Assembly (NCBI RefSeq): GCF_004526235.1
Contig: NZ_CP038159.1
Location: 434,001-498,000 of the forward strand
DNA length: 64,000 bases
Reading direction: 5' to 3'
From: Sphingobacterium sp. CZ-2
GTDB taxonomy: Bacteria; Bacteroidota; Bacteroidia; Sphingobacteriales; Sphingobacteriaceae
The notes under the pieces are model-generated. The model worked only from the letters and a program-made list of their open reading frames with translations. It did no database searches and was not told where the DNA came from. Made by a program: the position numbers and the translations under genes. Shown piece after piece: positions 8,104 through 18,273 of the stretch (the stretch's first letter is position 1; every line of letters starts with the position of its first letter).

Positions 8104-11100
8104 TTAAAATGAAAATTTCAAACCTAAATCAAATCCCCTGGTCGCTGGAACCCCTAGGTTGTCAAACCCGAAGGACCCCGCTCCTGCTACTCCTGCTCCA
8201 GATCCGGAAACTTCCGGATCAACTCCCGAATAATCCGTGAACAACAACAAGTTTCTTCCGGTCAGTGTGAACTGGAGATTCGATAATTTCAACCTCTCTG
8301 TAAACGAAGCCGGTGCCTTATACGAAAGACTCACATAACGCAATCGGATCCAGCTTCCATCTTCCACGAAATTATACCCATTGTTCGCAAACCTGCTGGT
8401 ATAATAATCTTGGTTCAACGGAATAGCGGTGGTATTGGTCGCTCCGGTGGATTCGATGATACCCGGAATCACAGCCGTTCCGCGATCCAGCGTCAATGGA
8501 CTCAAACCCGACAACACCAAGGTATAGGCCGTTGCATTGAATACATCGCCACCCTGGCGAACATCCCACATAAAGGATAATCCAAGGTTTTTATATTGGA
8601 AATTGTTGGTGATACCGCCGATCCAGTCCGGATTACGGTCGCCGATATTGGACAAGGTCGAAACTACTTGTGGCATACCGTTATTATCCAATAAATATTG
8701 TCCGGCATCATTGGTTTTCCAGGTTTTTCCATTTATCCCAAACAGGGTAGAATTCAAGAAGGCAGCTCCTTGTGCAGCATCGCCCTTTACCCAAGCATCC
8801 GACAGTTCCACCCGATCCAAGAAACCAGGAAGATTAAGCACAGTGGCCTTATTTTTACTGAAATTCACATCGAAGGACCATGAAAAATCGTGCTTTTTAA
8901 CTGCTTGCACGTTCAAAATCCCTTCCCAACCAACATTCTCGATCTCTCCACCGTTCAGCACGGCCAAGAACGAGCCTGAAGAAGGCGGAGTCCTGGTGCT
9001 CAGGATCTGATTATCCGAATTTGTCTTGTACCAGGTCACATCCAATCCGATACGGTTATTGAACATTTTAAGATCCGCGCCAAATTCCAACGAATTCGTG
9101 AATTCCGGAACCAGGTTAGGATTTCCATAGGTATCATTCATATTGGAGATAAATCCACGTGGATTGATGGTGAAATCATTGATATAGGTACCTAAGGTTG
9201 TGGCCAATTTATGCGCTGGTGCATCTTTACCTACCTGCGCCCAGGCTGCCCTTAATTTTGCATACGACAGAAAACCGGTACTACTGTTTCCAGAAAGTTC
9301 CTTCATCAGGTCCGTAAGGATAATGGAGGTGCTCACTGCTGGATAGAAAAAGGAATTTTGACCTGCTCGGAGGGTGGATGTCCAATCGTTTCTTCCTTTT
9401 AGGTTCAGGTAGATGATGTTTTTCCAATCTGCCGTAAAATCACCGAACACCCCAACAATTCTCCTTCTGGAGATGCTGGTGGATACGGTACGGTCTTCCG
9501 CCAACGCATTATTGATGGAAGCAAAATCCGGATCAATGAAATTCCTTGCTGTGGCGGTATTGGTTTCTCTAAATATCGTCTCTATGTTATGACCAACGGT
9601 AAAATCAAAATTAAAGTCCGACACTGATTGCTTGGCATTGGCCAAGAACGTCGAAGTGGTCAGTTGGTTATTGGCCTTTGATTCAGTCATATAACCCGTT
9701 AATCCAGTTTGTGATGTCGGAGCCGTGATACTTTGAAAATTCTCCCCATAATAATCTGTTCCCAATCGATAGGTCAAGGTCAACCATTCATAGGGGTTAT
9801 AATTCACATCCCCCATCGCGATCACCCTGTTAACCCTATTGGTTATCGGTTTTTTATTGATGGTCCAATACGGGTTATCAATGGCATTTTCCCCATTTTC
9901 ACTCAGGGTTTTCTGCGTTCCATCCTCATTCAGGAAATCTGTCATCTGCACGTTCCTCGGCCAATAGATGGCACCCATTACCCCATTTTCAGAACCCTGC
10001 GGGAAATAGGTACGACCTGTATTCATATAGGTCATATTGGCGCCGATCTTTAGGTTGTCGAATATCTTATGGTCTGCGTTCAACCGAAAGGACCTTCTGG
10101 AAAAGTCGTTGTTCTTTGCGATACCTCCCTGTTCCATGAGGTTTCCAGAAACATAGAAGGTAGAACGTTCCGAACCACCACTCGCCGAGAGGTCGTGGTT
10201 CTGGGCAAAGCCAGTTTTGAAGAATCCGCCCAGATTATCGTAGATCACCTCATTTGATGCAAACTCTGGCCCCCAGGAAAGGTAACTTTCATTTTCGAAA
10301 ATCCCGTTTCGTCCCTGTTTAAAGACCCCTTGCAATTCTGGCAATTTATTCGCCTTATCCCAAGAGAAGGTATTTCCGTAGCTGATGCTTCCTTTTCCGG
10401 AATTCCCCCGCTTGGTCGTGATGATCACTGCACCAGAGGCTGCCCGCAATCCATAAAGGGCAGATGCGGCAGGACCTTTCAATACCGAAATACTTGCGAT
10501 GTCTTCGGGATTGATGTCGATGGCCCGGTTGGATGCCGGGGCCACTCCTGCTGTTAAACCTCCTTGGGAGATGGGCGTGCTGTTATCGATCGGAATACCA
10601 TCCACAACAAATAGCGGTTGGTTATTCCCACTCAGGGAACTTCCACCTCGGATGTAGATAGAGGCAGAGGTACCGGGTGAACCTCCAGAATTGGTTACCT
10701 GTACACCAGCCACCTTACCTTGTAGGGTGTTCACTAAGTTGGGCTGATTACTTTCGGTCAGCTCTTTGGAAGAAACATTCTGGGCGGAATAACCCAAGCT
10801 TCTTGCCTGTTGCTTGATACCCATGGCGGTCACTACCACTTCGTCGATCGCTTCATCGGACGATTGCAGCGTGATGTTGTATACATTTCCAGCACCGACC
10901 ACCTGGTTCCTTTCATCGGAACCGATCATGCGAAACACCAAGGTCTCGCCTGGAGCAGCTTGAATCGAGAAGGTTCCGTCCGCATTGGTCTGCACCATCC
11001 GGTCGGTCCCTTTCACGAGCACCGTAACATTTGAAAGCACCTCTCCATTGGAAGAAACAACTTTCCCTGTTACCGCTTTTTGCTGCGCCATCAAACAGGA

Positions 11101-11148
11101 TGCATACAACGCTACCCCGAAAAAAGTAAGTAAAAATCTTCTTTTCAT
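8104..11148 (-). CDS. SusC/RagA family TonB-linked outer-membrane transporter
   Basis: 1014 residues. Signal peptide to about residue 21 (LYASCLMAQ), carboxypeptidase-regulatory-like domain about 25-100, the TonB-box-like DEVVVTAMG near 103, plug domain to about 245 ending in the SusC signature ASALYGLRAASGAVIITTKRG region, then a 22-strand barrel ending in GLKFSF with terminal Phe. SusC imports the ligand caught by SusD with energy from TonB/ExbBD. There is no STN domain, so this pair is not controlled through the FecR-sigma route. A dyad at the promoter suggests control by a DNA-binding repressor or activator instead. Confidence 0.95.
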   Translation of the reverse strand: MKRRFLLTFFGVALYASCLMAQQKAVTGKVVSSNGEVLSNVTVLVKGTDRMVQTNADGTFSIQAAPGETLVFRMIGSDERNQVVGAGNVYNITLQSSDEAIDEVVVTAMGIKQQARSLGYSAQNVSSKELTESNQPNLVNTLQGKVAGVQVTNSGGSPGTSASIYIRGGSSLSGNNQPLFVVDGIPIDNSTPISQGGLTAGVAPASNRAIDINPEDIASISVLKGPAASALYGLRAASGAVIITTKRGNSGKGSISYGNTFSWDKANKLPELQGVFKQGRNGIFENESYLSWGPEFASNEVIYDNLGGFFKTGFAQNHDLSASGGSERSTFYVSGNLMEQGGIAKNNDFSRRSFRLNADHKIFDNLKIGANMTYMNTGRTYFPQGSENGVMGAIYWPRNVQMTDFLNEDGTQKTLSENGENAIDNPYWTINKKPITNRVNRVIAMGDVNYNPYEWLTLTYRLGTDYYGENFQSITAPTSQTGLTGYMTESKANNQLTTSTFLANAKQSVSDFNFDFTVGHNIETIFRETNTATARNFIDPDFASINNALAEDRTVSTSISRRRIVGVFGDFTADWKNIIYLNLKGRNDWTSTLRAGQNSFFYPAVSTSIILTDLMKELSGNSSTGFLSYAKLRAAWAQVGKDAPAHKLATTLGTYINDFTINPRGFISNMNDTYGNPNLVPEFTNSLEFGADLKMFNNRIGLDVTWYKTNSDNQILSTRTPPSSGSFLAVLNGGEIENVGWEGILNVQAVKKHDFSWSFDVNFSKNKATVLNLPGFLDRVELSDAWVKGDAAQGAAFLNSTLFGINGKTWKTNDAGQYLLDNNGMPQVVSTLSNIGDRNPDWIGGITNNFQYKNLGLSFMWDVRQGGDVFNATAYTLVLSGLSPLTLDRGTAVIPGIIESTGATNTTAIPLNQDYYTSRFANNGYNFVEDGSWIRLRYVSLSYKAPASFTERLKLSNLQFTLTGRNLLLFTDYSGVDPEVSGSGAGVAGAGSFGFDNLGVPATRGFDLGLKFSF

Positions 11149-11194
11149 GTGTTTGATTTTAATTTAGGATTTATGTTTATAAGTTTTTTAGGCG

Positions 11195-11212
11195 ATCATA
11201 TCGTGATATGAT
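11195..11212. promoter_or_regulatory. Candidate operator at the susC transcription start
   Basis: Perfect dyad ATCATATC-GT-GATATGAT (8+2+8). It sits immediately downstream of the candidate -7 box of susC, over the expected start point, where a dimeric repressor would block initiation. No regulator gene is adjacent. Confidence 0.5.
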
Positions 11213-11216
11213 AGTA

Positions 11217-11246
11217 CAAGTCTACAAAAAAAAGTAGTTCATGCAA
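11217..11246 (-). promoter_or_regulatory. Candidate promoter of the susC-susD operon
   Basis: On the minus strand TTG (11246-11244), 19 bases, TAGACTTG (11224-11217), one mismatch to TAnnTTTG. Spacing is right for the Bacteroidota sigma factor. Confidence 0.45.
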
Positions 11247-11330
11247 CGCTCTTCCCGATTAAATGAAAAAGCAATCCCTGAGAATGATTAAATTTCACGC
11301 CCAGGGATTAAATTAAAGGTTAATATCAGT

Positions 11331-11636
11331 TTAAATTGCTTTTATTTTCCGTAACATCCGTTGGATCTCCAGATCCTGTTTATGGTGCCCATTTTTCAAG
11401 ATAGCATTTCCTTTGCATTCCTTCTTAAGCTCATGTGCAGCGACTTTATAATCCTCCAATATTTCATCCAATTTATTTAGGATGTGGCAGTACTCCCGAT
11501 GTGCTTCGCGCAGGAATTGATGCTTCTCGCGCAGGGAAGAAAGTTCCTCCTCAAAACCATGGAGCTGGTAAAGGATTTCCAATCCGTAGATCCTACGCAT
11601 GAGTTCCTGATGCTGATGGGTGTTGATGCCTTTCAT
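11331..11636 (-). CDS. Small charged helical protein of unknown function
   Basis: 101 residues, rich in Glu, Lys, His and Leu, with heptad-like spacing (LEILYQLHGFEEELSSLREKH), so probably coiled-coil. No signal peptide and no recognised domain. It starts 9 bases after the stop of the lipoprotein gene on the same strand, which supports real translation as the last gene of that operon. An overlapping + strand frame (11484-11759) has no such support. An 8-bp inverted repeat (AATCCCTG at 11273, CAGGGATT at 11302) lies beyond its stop and may end the transcript. Existence fairly likely, function unknown. Confidence 0.55.
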   Translation of the reverse strand: MKGINTHQHQELMRRIYGLEILYQLHGFEEELSSLREKHQFLREAHREYCHILNKLDEILEDYKVAAHELKKECKGNAILKNGHHKQDLEIQRMLRKIKAI

Positions 11637-11645
11637 GGAGCCGGA

Positions 11646-12482
11646 TTAAAATCTTTCCAAAACACTAAAAAAATTATTGACAGTAAATCCACCATCTTTA
11701 TTATTATTGTAGGTATTATAATCTTCCTTAGAAAACGGGGTTACTTTACGAGGGTTTAGCCAAATTGTGTAAATATGCCTTCTTGAGGTTTTTTCCAAAA
11801 AATAATAAGCCCTAAATAAATCTTGAGAATTTCTACCCTTTATTTTTAATTCTTCTTTTTGATTATTCAATAATTTTAATTTTATAGCAACATATTTTTC
11901 ATAATGTTTTACTTTAAAATATTCTTTTGGAAATTTAGATGAGATATTGAATATGGTATCTAACGGTTTTTCGGTATATTCAACATGCACCCAAGGTCTT
12001 GATTTTTCTTCTATTATGCCATAAACTGCGAGATGAAAAGGTTTCTTATCCGGGAATAAGTCTGTATTCTGTCCAAAAAACTTCACATACATATATCCTT
12101 TTTCGGTTTTAAAATCATCTAAAGGGTGTTTGTCACTTACAGTCAAGGTAGAATCGGCAAAATCTGAAACGTAATACACCTGGTTGATTTCTCTTTTATG
12201 GTTTGGAATTTGGTGCCATCCTGATAATTTAGCGTTATTGAAATTCAATTTAATTTTAATGCTGTCTTTGCCCGCTTCATAAGGTATTAGATATCGTCCT
12301 CGTTCCATTTTGTATTCATTCTCTTGATAGGTAATACTTTTCAAGGATAAATTCCCTATAGCATTCAATTTTATTTGGGTAACTGGCAGGATATTTTCAT
12401 CAACTACGGATTTACTGCAGGCTTGGACAAATAAAAACCCCAGAACCAATCCAATCTGTACCCATAACATTTTCTTTCTCAT
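11646..12482 (-). CDS. Lipoprotein of unknown function, partner of the STN-TonB receptor
   Basis: 278 residues with signal peptide and lipobox VQAC (Cys 22). The rest looks beta-rich and has no motif I recognise. It starts 3 bases after the receptor stop, so it is translated with it and probably forms a surface partner of that receptor, in the place SusD holds in SusCD pairs. Its codon use is clearly more AT-rich than the receptor, which suggests separate ancestry. It could instead bind the substrate in the periplasm. Lipoprotein call is firm; role is inferred from position. Confidence 0.7.
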   Translation of the reverse strand: MRKKMLWVQIGLVLGFLFVQACSKSVVDENILPVTQIKLNAIGNLSLKSITYQENEYKMERGRYLIPYEAGKDSIKIKLNFNNAKLSGWHQIPNHKREINQVYYVSDFADSTLTVSDKHPLDDFKTEKGYMYVKFFGQNTDLFPDKKPFHLAVYGIIEEKSRPWVHVEYTEKPLDTIFNISSKFPKEYFKVKHYEKYVAIKLKLLNNQKEELKIKGRNSQDLFRAYYFLEKTSRRHIYTIWLNPRKVTPFSKEDYNTYNNNKDGGFTVNNFFSVLERF

Positions 12483-12485
12483 GAT

Positions 12486-15400
12486 TTAAAAATTATATGA
12501 AATATTTAGACCAAAGCGGCGACCATCCCTAAATCTGTAAAGGATAGCATCCCCATCGTCATAATTATATCTTAGATCCCCAACACTAGGTCTCTCTGCA
12601 TTTTTAGGATCTAATTTAATCGCTTCTTCCATTTCTCCTGGAGACTTGTACTTTTCATTTCTATAAAATACAGCCCAATCATTCAACAGATTGGCAGCAT
12701 TGAATTTTACCTCCATCTTTTTCTTCATAAAACGTGCATACACTTGGAGATCCAATTGTCTTGGGGCATTCTCAAACTCCACAAGGTTCATCTGCACATG
12801 GGTTAGCGAAGTCCGATGCCCCCTATGGTTGAAGCTACCTGTAATTCCATAATTTTCACCCCAATAAGCTATCCCGAGGTTCAACAACCAAGGCGATTGT
12901 CCTATTAATGGCCGATCCTGACCTGGCAATCTTTCTTTCGTTCTTACCACCTCCTCATCCACTCTTGTCGTTTTATAGATATCCAACACCTCTACCCTGG
13001 ACCGCAATAGCGTTCCATTGCCAAACAGATATAGGTTCTTCAGCCAATTGGATTTCCCAAGGAATCCCATGTTTTTCCGGAATTCCAATTCTAGCCCTTT
13101 GTTATAGGCAGAAAGCATATTGTTATAATAGTAGGTTTTGGAATTTTCTGATCGACTCCGCATCAATTCTACCGGGGCATCCAGGTATTTATAATAGGCC
13201 GTAATGGAGAGCAGTTCCTCCGCACTCGGGTACCACTCCAAACGGACGTCGGTATTTTCTACTCCCGTGGTAAAAACATGTTCCCCATATACGTTGGCAT
13301 TCAATTCCGGGATATTACCCCCTACCATTGCGGTTTCCCTGAAATCTGGCCGGATGGCTGTCCGTGAAAAAGAGCTTCTAAAATTGATGTTATGGGTGAG
13401 GTTTAACGTGGCGTTTACAGAAGGCATCCAGCGCACATCCTTGTCAAACACTCCCTTTTGATGCCGGTACAATGGATTATCAATTACAGTAGGATTAAAT
13501 TCACTCCGTCTGGCAAATGCGGCATCCTGCTGGTTCTTGAGATCGTAATATTCTACACGGACCCCATATACCAACCTTAGGAAACGCCATAAACGTTGAT
13601 CCATCATGGCATATAGGGAATGGTTCTTCATCCTTCCTTCAAACATGTTTCCATTGGTATAGCTGGGAAAATAATAAACTTGGTTATCCTGATCCCCCAC
13701 GTTGGCATGGTCGGCAAAAATATCATGGTAGGAAAGGAAGGGAACCGTGCTTGATTCATTTCCTTTTACATAAGAACGCATCATAAACATTACCCTTTCC
13801 TGATCATAGCTCTTACGTTTGTCCCAACCTTGATAACCCACTTTGATGATATTTTGGTATTTATCCCCAAAATCGAAACTCTTCGACAAAGCGGTTGCCC
13901 AATTGTAGTCCACACCATCCGCTAAGGACCATAGCCTTCCTTCCCGACCCAATTCACCCGACCCAGTCTGTGAGGTAGTATAAACCGCTGGCGTCTGATA
14001 CCGCATTTTCCCTTCATGCTCTAAAGTTGGGTTATACCGCAACCGACGCTCATCCAAGATCCGCATCTTGCTGTTATTCACGGTGAACATCCCTTCCAAT
14101 TTGATGCGCCATGGAAAATGGTAGTCACCATTGATCTGATGCTGTAAAATGGAAAGGGATTCCGGCAATTGATATTGTTCCCTGGCCGGATGAAGATCAT
14201 CCGACTCCACCGCATCCGAATAGTTCATTCGGTAATATTCCGAGAAATCATCGGCGTAGGTTCTCGAGTAGACATTTTTTATGGCCAGCTTAAATTTTGG
14301 ACCTTGGATACCAATGTTCCCGATCAAACCGCTGCTGCTATTAAATCGATAGGTCACTCCAGGACCATTATAGCCAAATTTATCGCTATCCATCCATCTC
14401 CCAGTTACCTTTCCATCAGGCGAATAATGGATAAAAGTGGCACCGCGTACATTATTGGATTGCCTTAGGTTCTGTTCATTCCGGAAATTCGCACTGGCCA
14501 CAAATCCCAAACGGATATCCTCCGGGAGATCAAATACCCGGCCCAAGGAAAACCTAAAATTCTGGTTGGGGCTTCCGATATACCTATTCCTTCTAAGAGG
14601 TTCAACCGTAAATCGTTTACTCTGCTCGATCGCATCCAAATCCCCATAGGTTCGAGGGTCGGTATGGATGATCAGAAACTTATCCTTAATGGATGGATCG
14701 GTTTGTTTCCCTCTTGGGATCACCTCCTTCTGCCGGGCTTCCATATGGATATACCATGGGGTAATCCCCGCCGGAATTTCGGCACTTTTATCATAGAACC
14801 CCAGGTACTCATTTGTTTTCCGCTCACCCAATCGATAGAAATCTTTACCTAGGCTCTGGCTATTTCCTCCGGTACCTAGGCTGATACTGGTAAAGTTGCG
14901 ATCGGGGATGTCCAGGGTATTCACGGAGATCTGTCCTCCGGCAAATTCCGAAGAGACATCCGGCGTAGCAGTCTTGTTCACCACCACTGAGCTCACCAAT
15001 TCCGTAGGGATGACATCAAAAGCGAAATCGCGTTTAAAGATGGAGGTACTTGGTAAATTCACCCCATCGATCTGGGCCTGATTATACCTGTCCGACATCC
15101 CCCGAACCACCACCGATCGGTTGTTCACCGTGGTTAAGCCGGTCACCCTTTTCAGTACCTGTCCCATATCGTTGTCGGGTGTCCTCGCGATCTCCTCCGC
15201 AGAGATCCCATCGGTTACCGAGGCCGCATTCTTCCTGGCGGCCAATAGCCCGGAAATTGTGGCTTTCTTAAAGGTTGTGGTGACCACCACCTCCTTGATC
15301 TTGGAACTGGTTTCCCTCATGGCGAGATCCATCCGTACCATTTCGCCTGCGCGAACCAGTACATCCACGACCTTTTGTGTCTGGTAGGACACGTGGCTGA

Positions 15401-15908
15401 CCATGATGGTATACGTTCCGATAGGGACATCCATGCTGAAGGATCCATCGGCAGCCGTTCGGGTACTATAGCCGTTCTCCTGCAGTTTGATGCTCACCCG
15501 ATAGATTCCCTTTCCCCTACTGTCCACAATCTTGCCGATGATCTTTCCCATCTGTTGCTTTGAAGCCTTAGCAGCAGATTTTGTATCGGCTACCTTATGG
15601 ATGACCACGATATTGTTCTTGATGCTATAGCGGTAAGGCAGGTGGGAAAAACAGGCATTCAAGGCTTCTTCCAGCGTGGCGCTGGCCAGTTTAACGGTTA
15701 CCTTGGACGTTCCGGCGAAGATATTGGCGTCATAAAAGAAATCGTAGCCCGATTGCTTTCTGGCTTCCAAGAGTACTTCCGGAATGCTGGCATTGGATTT
15801 AACCATACTGATTCGTTGTCCGTAGGTTTTTGCGGAAACCTGGATCAAACAACAGCAAATGAGGAGCATGCATAATTTCATAATGCGCATGACTTGATAA
15901 AAATTCAT
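12486..15908 (-). CDS. STN-domain TonB-dependent receptor (transducer of an ECF sigma circuit)
   Basis: 1140 residues. Signal peptide to about residue 31, STN domain about 33-105 (SIPEVLLEARKQSGYDFFYDA), a carboxypeptidase-regulatory-like domain about 120-195, plug about 215-340 containing GMSDRYNQAQIDGVNLPSTS, then a barrel ending LNISYNF. The STN domain contacts a FecR anti-sigma factor in the periplasm, and the FecR and sigma genes lie directly upstream on the same strand. The plug is of the general TonB receptor kind, without the SusC signature. The ligand is unknown; the lipoprotein gene that follows may help choose it. An internal Met at residue 7 could be the true start. Confidence 0.92.
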   Translation of the reverse strand: MNFYQVMRIMKLCMLLICCCLIQVSAKTYGQRISMVKSNASIPEVLLEARKQSGYDFFYDANIFAGTSKVTVKLASATLEEALNACFSHLPYRYSIKNNIVVIHKVADTKSAAKASKQQMGKIIGKIVDSRGKGIYRVSIKLQENGYSTRTAADGSFSMDVPIGTYTIMVSHVSYQTQKVVDVLVRAGEMVRMDLAMRETSSKIKEVVVTTTFKKATISGLLAARKNAASVTDGISAEEIARTPDNDMGQVLKRVTGLTTVNNRSVVVRGMSDRYNQAQIDGVNLPSTSIFKRDFAFDVIPTELVSSVVVNKTATPDVSSEFAGGQISVNTLDIPDRNFTSISLGTGGNSQSLGKDFYRLGERKTNEYLGFYDKSAEIPAGITPWYIHMEARQKEVIPRGKQTDPSIKDKFLIIHTDPRTYGDLDAIEQSKRFTVEPLRRNRYIGSPNQNFRFSLGRVFDLPEDIRLGFVASANFRNEQNLRQSNNVRGATFIHYSPDGKVTGRWMDSDKFGYNGPGVTYRFNSSSGLIGNIGIQGPKFKLAIKNVYSRTYADDFSEYYRMNYSDAVESDDLHPAREQYQLPESLSILQHQINGDYHFPWRIKLEGMFTVNNSKMRILDERRLRYNPTLEHEGKMRYQTPAVYTTSQTGSGELGREGRLWSLADGVDYNWATALSKSFDFGDKYQNIIKVGYQGWDKRKSYDQERVMFMMRSYVKGNESSTVPFLSYHDIFADHANVGDQDNQVYYFPSYTNGNMFEGRMKNHSLYAMMDQRLWRFLRLVYGVRVEYYDLKNQQDAAFARRSEFNPTVIDNPLYRHQKGVFDKDVRWMPSVNATLNLTHNINFRSSFSRTAIRPDFRETAMVGGNIPELNANVYGEHVFTTGVENTDVRLEWYPSAEELLSITAYYKYLDAPVELMRSRSENSKTYYYNNMLSAYNKGLELEFRKNMGFLGKSNWLKNLYLFGNGTLLRSRVEVLDIYKTTRVDEEVVRTKERLPGQDRPLIGQSPWLLNLGIAYWGENYGITGSFNHRGHRTSLTHVQMNLVEFENAPRQLDLQVYARFMKKKMEVKFNAANLLNDWAVFYRNEKYKSPGEMEEAIKLDPKNAERPSVGDLRYNYDDGDAILYRFRDGRRFGLNISYNF

Positions 15909-16017
15909 ACTTTTGTTCTTGTATTAAGTTATCTAAAATTTGAGATTCAGATTTTATGAAGCGTTTACCAGGCGATGTTGTTACGAGCAGCATCGCCTAT
16001 TTACTTCTTTAAGGGTA

Positions 16018-17258
16018 TTATTTTCGCACTAACAACCTCCTTTCCGATAAGCTGATCTGGAATTGACCCGTGCTGTTCAGCATGTCTATGATGGCCGACA
16101 GGGGTTGTTTCCGGGATATGATACCGGAAAACCGTAGGTTTTCCAGCTCCGCCGGGCAGGATGCTTTCACATCATACCAGCGTTCGATCTCTTTTAATAT
16201 ATGGCCTAAAGAATGGTCCTGGAACTGGAAATCCCCATGACGCCAGGCGATGGCCTCGTCGGTTTTCCCGCTTCTGATATGTATCTGCTCACTTAGATAG
16301 GCCGTTTCGCCAGGATGCAGAATGGCCTGCCCTGCTGTTTGCTTACTGCGCACCAGCAATTTTCCGCTTGCCAAACTGGTGGTTTCCATTTCGCCCGCAT
16401 AGGCCCGGATGTTAAAGGTGGTACCCAGCACCTCCACTTGTTGATGCTCGGTCTCTACAATAAATGGGACTTTTTTCCATTGCGGATTGCTCGAGCGTGA
16501 AGGAGATGAGGCTACCTCGAAGAAGACTTCACCGCTTACCTGGACTTTTCTTTCCTGCTCCTCAAAAAGGCTAGGAAAACGGATGCTGGAACCTGCATTC
16601 AGGTAGGCGATACTGCCATCGGAAAGCTCTACACGGTACTGCTGCGCATTGCTGGTCGAGATCCGATGGATGCTGGATTTCCTGGAAGGGCCTGCTGTTT
16701 GGAAATCTTGATAATGCGGCAATTTTTTGGGGATATAGACCACGCCATTGGCGGTATAACGTATTTGGACCGCTTGATCTTCGAATGCAATCCATCCTTC
16801 CTTTTGTCCTGAAGCTCTTTGCTGCCTGTTTTCGAGAAGGATAATAGGGCTTTTGTTTGGGCAGCCGGCACATCCTGCTGAACCATTTGCTCTTGGTTTT
16901 CTTGCCTATTCCCTATCCCATAGAATTTCCAAATCCAAAAGCTGAATGCCATCAATAGGAAAATCACGGCTGCCCAGGAAATCCATCGCTTATGGATGTT
17001 ATAGACCTTGGTAGGTTTTGCATTATCGGAATTCATTTTGTTGCGGATGTGTGCATAGACCCGGGCAAGCAGTTCGGCTTCCTCGCCGTGCATAGGAATT
17101 TCTTTTCCCTCGATTTCAATCGGAATTTCTTTACCTTCTTCCCGATCTGTCAGCCTCAGAAAACAGATCTCCAATCGATCGATTTCCTCTGCTGTACAGG
17201 CGGAATGGCTGTATCTTTCCAATAACTTATCAAATTCCTTTTGGGTCATTTCTAACAA
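16018..17258 (-). pseudogene. FecR-family anti-sigma factor, split by a frameshift
   Basis: Two frames together give one normal-length FecR protein. The first half (start 17258) has the cytoplasmic sigma-binding part and one membrane segment (AAVIFLLMAFSFWIWKFYG). It is in frame to about QTKALL and then runs on as unrelated sequence to 16629. The second half opens as EGWIAFEDQ...IRYTANGVVYIPKK and holds the FecR domain (VELSDGSIAYLNAGSSIRFPS) and the C-terminal DUF4974 domain to 16018. The switch lies near 16842-16860, in runs of A and C, and needs loss of one base. It may be a true mutation, a sequencing error in a homopolymer, or slippage. Without repair the receptor signal could not reach the sigma factor. 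Confidence 0.8.
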
Positions 17259-17339
17259 ATACCTTGATGCGTCTATTAGAAAGGAACGAAATATTAAAAA
17301 ATGGCTATTGGGAAAATCCGATTTAATAATTTGATAATA

Positions 17340-17924
17340 TTAGATGAATATAAAACGGGTGGTTTTTAAGGTTTTGACGAAGCGTTTTCGGATCTCTTTT
17401 AATTGGTTGTTGACGGTGTGGGGCGAGGTCTGAAGTTCGGAGGCGATCTGCGCGATGGATTTCTTGTCCTCGAAACGGAGGGTATAGACCTGCCGCATGC
17501 GTTTGGGCAATTGGGAAATGGCTATTTCCAGGAGGGTTTCCAGTTCCTGGGTATGGGCCTGCTTGAAGGCCAGGGAAAGTTCTTCCAAGCCCAATAGACT
17601 TTCGGGCAGATTTTCCCAAATTTCATAGAGTATGGGCTGTTTTTTGTTTTTGCGGTAATAATTGAGGACCCGGTTGATGGCCATCCCATAGAGGTAGGGA
17701 TAGATCTCGCCCTGGGGCTGGTATTTCTTCCTTCTTTCCCAAAGGCAGAGGAAAATATCCTGCAGGATATCCTGCGCAGCATCCCGGTCGCTGATCCGCT
17801 TGGTTATTTCTTGGAATAATCGGAGGGAATAAGCTTGATAGACTTCCTCAAAAGCCGCCTGGTTATCTTGCTGAATGGCTTCCCAACGCTTTTTATCCAG
17901 AGCTTTCATGGATGATTTTACCAT
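17340..17924 (-). CDS. ECF sigma-70 factor
   Basis: 194 residues: region 2 at about 22-95 (AAQDILQDIFLCLWERR, then YLYGMAINRVLNYYRK) and region 4 at about 130-185 (QLPKRMRQVYTLRFEDKKS and the helix-turn-helix SPHTVNNQLKEIRKR). It directs RNA polymerase to a small set of promoters when freed from its FecR partner. It lies 82 bases upstream of the FecR gene and heads the sigma-FecR-receptor cluster on the minus strand. A second Met (residue 6) is an alternative start. Confidence 0.92.
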   Translation of the reverse strand: MVKSSMKALDKKRWEAIQQDNQAAFEEVYQAYSLRLFQEITKRISDRDAAQDILQDIFLCLWERRKKYQPQGEIYPYLYGMAINRVLNYYRKNKKQPILYEIWENLPESLLGLEELSLAFKQAHTQELETLLEIAISQLPKRMRQVYTLRFEDKKSIAQIASELQTSPHTVNNQLKEIRKRFVKTLKTTRFIFI

Positions 17925-18009
17925 AATTTTACTGTAATATTAAATTATATTCATCAAAATTAAAAATTTAGAAGTTGTAATCAAGATTATTTTTTTATGA
18001 ATAAATTTG

Positions 18010-18047
18010 GGAGGAAGGGGGTTGGGGGGGGGTGGGGAAGGGTTGTG
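18010..18047. repeat. G-rich tract
   Basis: Runs of five, eight, four and three G within 38 bases upstream of the sigma gene. With the REP copy and C-rich block beside it, it fills the 565-base gap 17925-18490, which otherwise holds no gene. Confidence 0.5.
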
Positions 18048-18273
18048 GAATGATTACAAAAATATTGCGTTTTCTATATGTAAATGATATGTTTTCGCTG
18101 TAAAATCAAGGTTTAAGTATGGTTAAAGCAGGTTTTTAGTATGTTAGGTTACTAAATACATACTTTCAGGTTACTTTCAGTATGCTTTCAGTACGAACTA
18201 AACTTGTTACTGCCCACCCCGCGTGATGGCACCCTTCCACGTCATTGCCCATCCCGCGTAATGACACCCTCCG

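Noticed and set aside
11484..11759. 91-codon + strand frame
   Set aside because: Opposite to the small coiled gene and the lipoprotein gene, with no ribosome site or partner.
16842..16860. Programmed -1 frameshift as the normal way to make FecR
   Set aside because: No classic X XXY YYZ heptamer in the right frame and no clear stimulatory hairpin; a mutation or base-call error is simpler.
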